Part shown: positions 4,366-5,682 of the stretch, one piece after another | Layout of the letters: each line of letters starts with the position of its first letter | Numbering within the stretch: position 1 is the stretch's first letter | NCBI GenBank assembly: GCA_023436385.1 | Contig: JAEZJH010000393.1 | Span: 1-5,682 of the forward strand | Origin: Pseudomonadota bacterium | GTDB taxonomy: Bacteria; Myxococcota; Myxococcia; Myxococcales; Vulgatibacteraceae | Direction of reading: 5' to 3' | DNA: 5,682 bases | Notes under the pieces: generated by a model | Databases searched by the model: none | Told to the model about the DNA's origin: nothing | What the model saw: the letters and a program-made list of their open reading frames with translations, nothing else | Position numbers and translations under genes: made by a program

Positions 4366-5667
4366 TCAGGCATCTCGCGGCAGCCCCTCTTCGGCCCAGC
4401 GGCGCAAGGTGTCGCCGAGGCGCTCGAGGTAACCGGCGCCGCGCACGATCTCCTGGTAGCCGGGGACCGCCCCGACCCAGGTCCCCAGCCGGACGTTCGG
4501 GGCGTCGGTCAGATACATCGTCGGCAGCCCCAAGAGCGCCGGTCCATCCATGCCGGCGGTGGTGACGCCGAGCTGGCCGACCAGGCCGTGGGTTTGTTTT
4601 AAGTATTCGAAGAGCTGGAGCTGGGCCCGCCGCATGTCTTGGCCCTGGAAGAGCGGCTCCTTCCAGAAGAGCGTCAGGTCGACCGCGCCCGGCGGGACCT
4701 CGCCGCCGCGGAGCGCGTCGCCGATCAGGACCGGCGTGAGCCCCAGGCCCTGCGCCCGCCGGACCAGCTCGACCAGCTCGGGATACGCCGTGTTTCGCTC
4801 CGGCTGGTGGGCGCCGTGGCGGACCCAGAGAAGGACCTTCCTCCCCGGGGGAACGCCGGCCAGCTTTCGCCCGGTCCAATCGACGATGGCCGGAGGGACC
4901 GGCGCCTCGCCGAGAAACGCCGCCCGGAGCCGGCCCCGCGCCGCGAGCGGGTCGGCGCGAAAGGCCCGGGCGATCAGCTCGGGAAGGGGCTTGTTGGCGC
5001 AGGGGCGAGCCCGATACGGCACGAGCCGACCGGCCAGCCCGCAGTCGCGGAGGAACCGCTCGGCCCGGGACGCGTGCGCCTCGCCGGGATCGACTTGCAC
5101 GTCGACGCCGACGAGCAGGGCCGCCGCCGCCACGTACCAGCCCTCGCCGAACGACCAGCGCGGAGCGGCGTGAAAGGTGAAGGCCCGGTTCCGCTCGTCG
5201 AGGAACCGCCGCGCCTTCGCCGCCGCCTCCTCCGCTCTCCGGGCCGCCTTCCGCACCGCGTCCTCGCCGCTCTCGTCCGCGAGGCGCGCCGCCCGGGCGG
5301 CCGACTCCTCCGCCACCGCCACGATCGCCGCGACACGCTTCCAGCCGTCGTCGCAGGCGTCGCGCGTCGGTGCCCGTTGGGAGCCCTGGGAGAGCTGGTT
5401 CGCGCCGTGGCACGCGTCTTCCGCCCGGGCCGCCAGGGCCTTCGCCAGGGTCGCCCGTGCGCCCGCGGCCGCCCGGGGATCTCCGCCGTCCGCGGCGGCG
5501 GCGAGGGCCATGTGGGCCAGCTCGATCACGCGCCCCAAGGCGCTCCGATGGGCCTCGCGTGCGTCCGGCAGATCCCGGGCCTGTGCCCGGGCGAGCGTCT
5601 CGGAGAGGAGGGTCGCGGCCTCGCCCTGCAGCGACGCCGCCGAGGGGGTTCGGGCAGCGCAGCTCAC
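4366..5667 (-). CDS. Unrecognised protein with a glycosyltransferase-like C-terminal half (5' end uncertain)
   Basis: I do not recognise the family with confidence. From GTG 5667 it is 433 residues. Residues 1-160 are Ala/Arg/Glu-rich and look wholly helical, with a coiled-coil-like stretch at about 112-160. A change of character follows at FTFHAAPRWSFGEGW (163-177). RKVLLWVRHGAHQPERN (276-292) and TPVLIGD (311-317) look like strand-turn segments opening a Rossmann-like domain. VGQLGVTTAGMDGPALLGLP (363-382) then MYLTD resemble the donor-side motif of GT-B glycosyltransferases, in which a Gly-rich turn is followed by 'A..G.P'. That assignment is inference. No signal peptide or clear membrane segment is seen. 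The frame stays open to the right edge, so the true start may lie outside; GGGGGTG eight bases before the GTG is only a weak ribosome binding site. Leu356 uses the rare codon TTA. It converges with the FrnE-like gene. Confidence 0.75.
   Translation of the reverse strand: MSCAARTPSAASLQGEAATLLSETLARAQARDLPDAREAHRSALGRVIELAHMALAAAADGGDPRAAAGARATLAKALAARAEDACHGANQLSQGSQRAPTRDACDDGWKRVAAIVAVAEESAARAARLADESGEDAVRKAARRAEEAAAKARRFLDERNRAFTFHAAPRWSFGEGWYVAAAALLVGVDVQVDPGEAHASRAERFLRDCGLAGRLVPYRARPCANKPLPELIARAFRADPLAARGRLRAAFLGEAPVPPAIVDWTGRKLAGVPPGRKVLLWVRHGAHQPERNTAYPELVELVRRAQGLGLTPVLIGDALRGGEVPPGAVDLTLFWKEPLFQGQDMRRAQLQLFEYLKQTHGLVGQLGVTTAGMDGPALLGLPTMYLTDAPNVRLGTWVGAVPGYQEIVRGAGYLERLGDTLRRWAEEGLPRDA
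4762..4779. repeat. Tandem 9-base direct repeat inside the right-hand gene
   Basis: GACCAGCTC occurs twice in direct succession. On the coding (minus) strand it encodes ELVELV (residues 297-302), part of a helix after the first Rossmann-like strand. It keeps the frame and is probably a small in-frame duplication or coincidence of repeated Glu-Leu-Val codons. Confidence 0.5.
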
Positions 5668-5682
5668 CGGCCGAACACCCCC

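Noticed and set aside
3288..4373. A 361-codon minus-strand open frame opposite the FrnE-like gene
   Set aside because: It mirrors the codon bias of the plus-strand FrnE-like gene and contains no recognisable motif; the plus-strand gene has clear CPWC and family signatures.
4600..4606. Programmed frameshift heptamer around the TTA-AAA codons
   Set aside because: The sequence in frame is C-TTA-AAA, which does not fit the X-XXY-YYZ pattern, and no alternative frame downstream gives a meaningful product.
4196..5413. A 405-codon minus-strand frame overlapping the right-hand gene
   Set aside because: It is a different frame of the same strand as 4366-5667 and is extremely Arg/Gly/Pro-rich. The 4366-5667 frame has balanced composition and ordered strand-turn motifs.

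Overview
The window is very GC-rich bacterial DNA (about 70% G+C by eye), with strong G/C bias at third codon positions and long antisense open frames. This fits a high-GC bacterium such as an acidobacterial, myxobacterial or similar soil or sediment lineage. The sequence does not fix the taxon, and no rRNA, tRNA, mobile element or CRISPR array is visible.

Layout, left to right. Positions 1-407 hold no confidently assignable gene: the left edge has weak and conflicting coding signals, followed by a hairpin and the leader of the first gene. Then come a formylglycine-dependent sulfatase (408-1727, +), an NADPH-dependent FMN reductase of the ChrR/azoreductase type (1736-2308, -), and a 195-base divergent spacer rich in inverted repeats. 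After that follow an NAD-dependent epimerase/dehydratase of the extended SDR family (2504-3550, +), a FrnE-like DsbA-family thiol oxidoreductase (3633-4340, +), and an unrecognised protein with a helical N-terminal half and a glycosyltransferase-like C-terminal half (4366-5667, -, possibly continuing past the right edge).

The genes alternate in strand and are mostly single units. Two convergent pairs are packed tightly, with 8 and 25 bases between stop codons. One divergent pair (FMN reductase and epimerase) shares a spacer. Only the epimerase and the FrnE-like gene are co-directional, with an 82-base gap carrying a weak promoter-like sequence. Two genes concern redox chemistry (flavin reductase, FrnE) and three plausibly act on sugars or sulfated substrates (sulfatase, nucleotide-sugar epimerase, glycosyltransferase-like protein). 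Nothing in the arrangement proves a shared pathway.

I see no clear undescribed system. The points most worth a second look are the right-hand protein, the alternative-pairing repeats in the divergent spacer, and the second cysteine pair in the FrnE-like protein.
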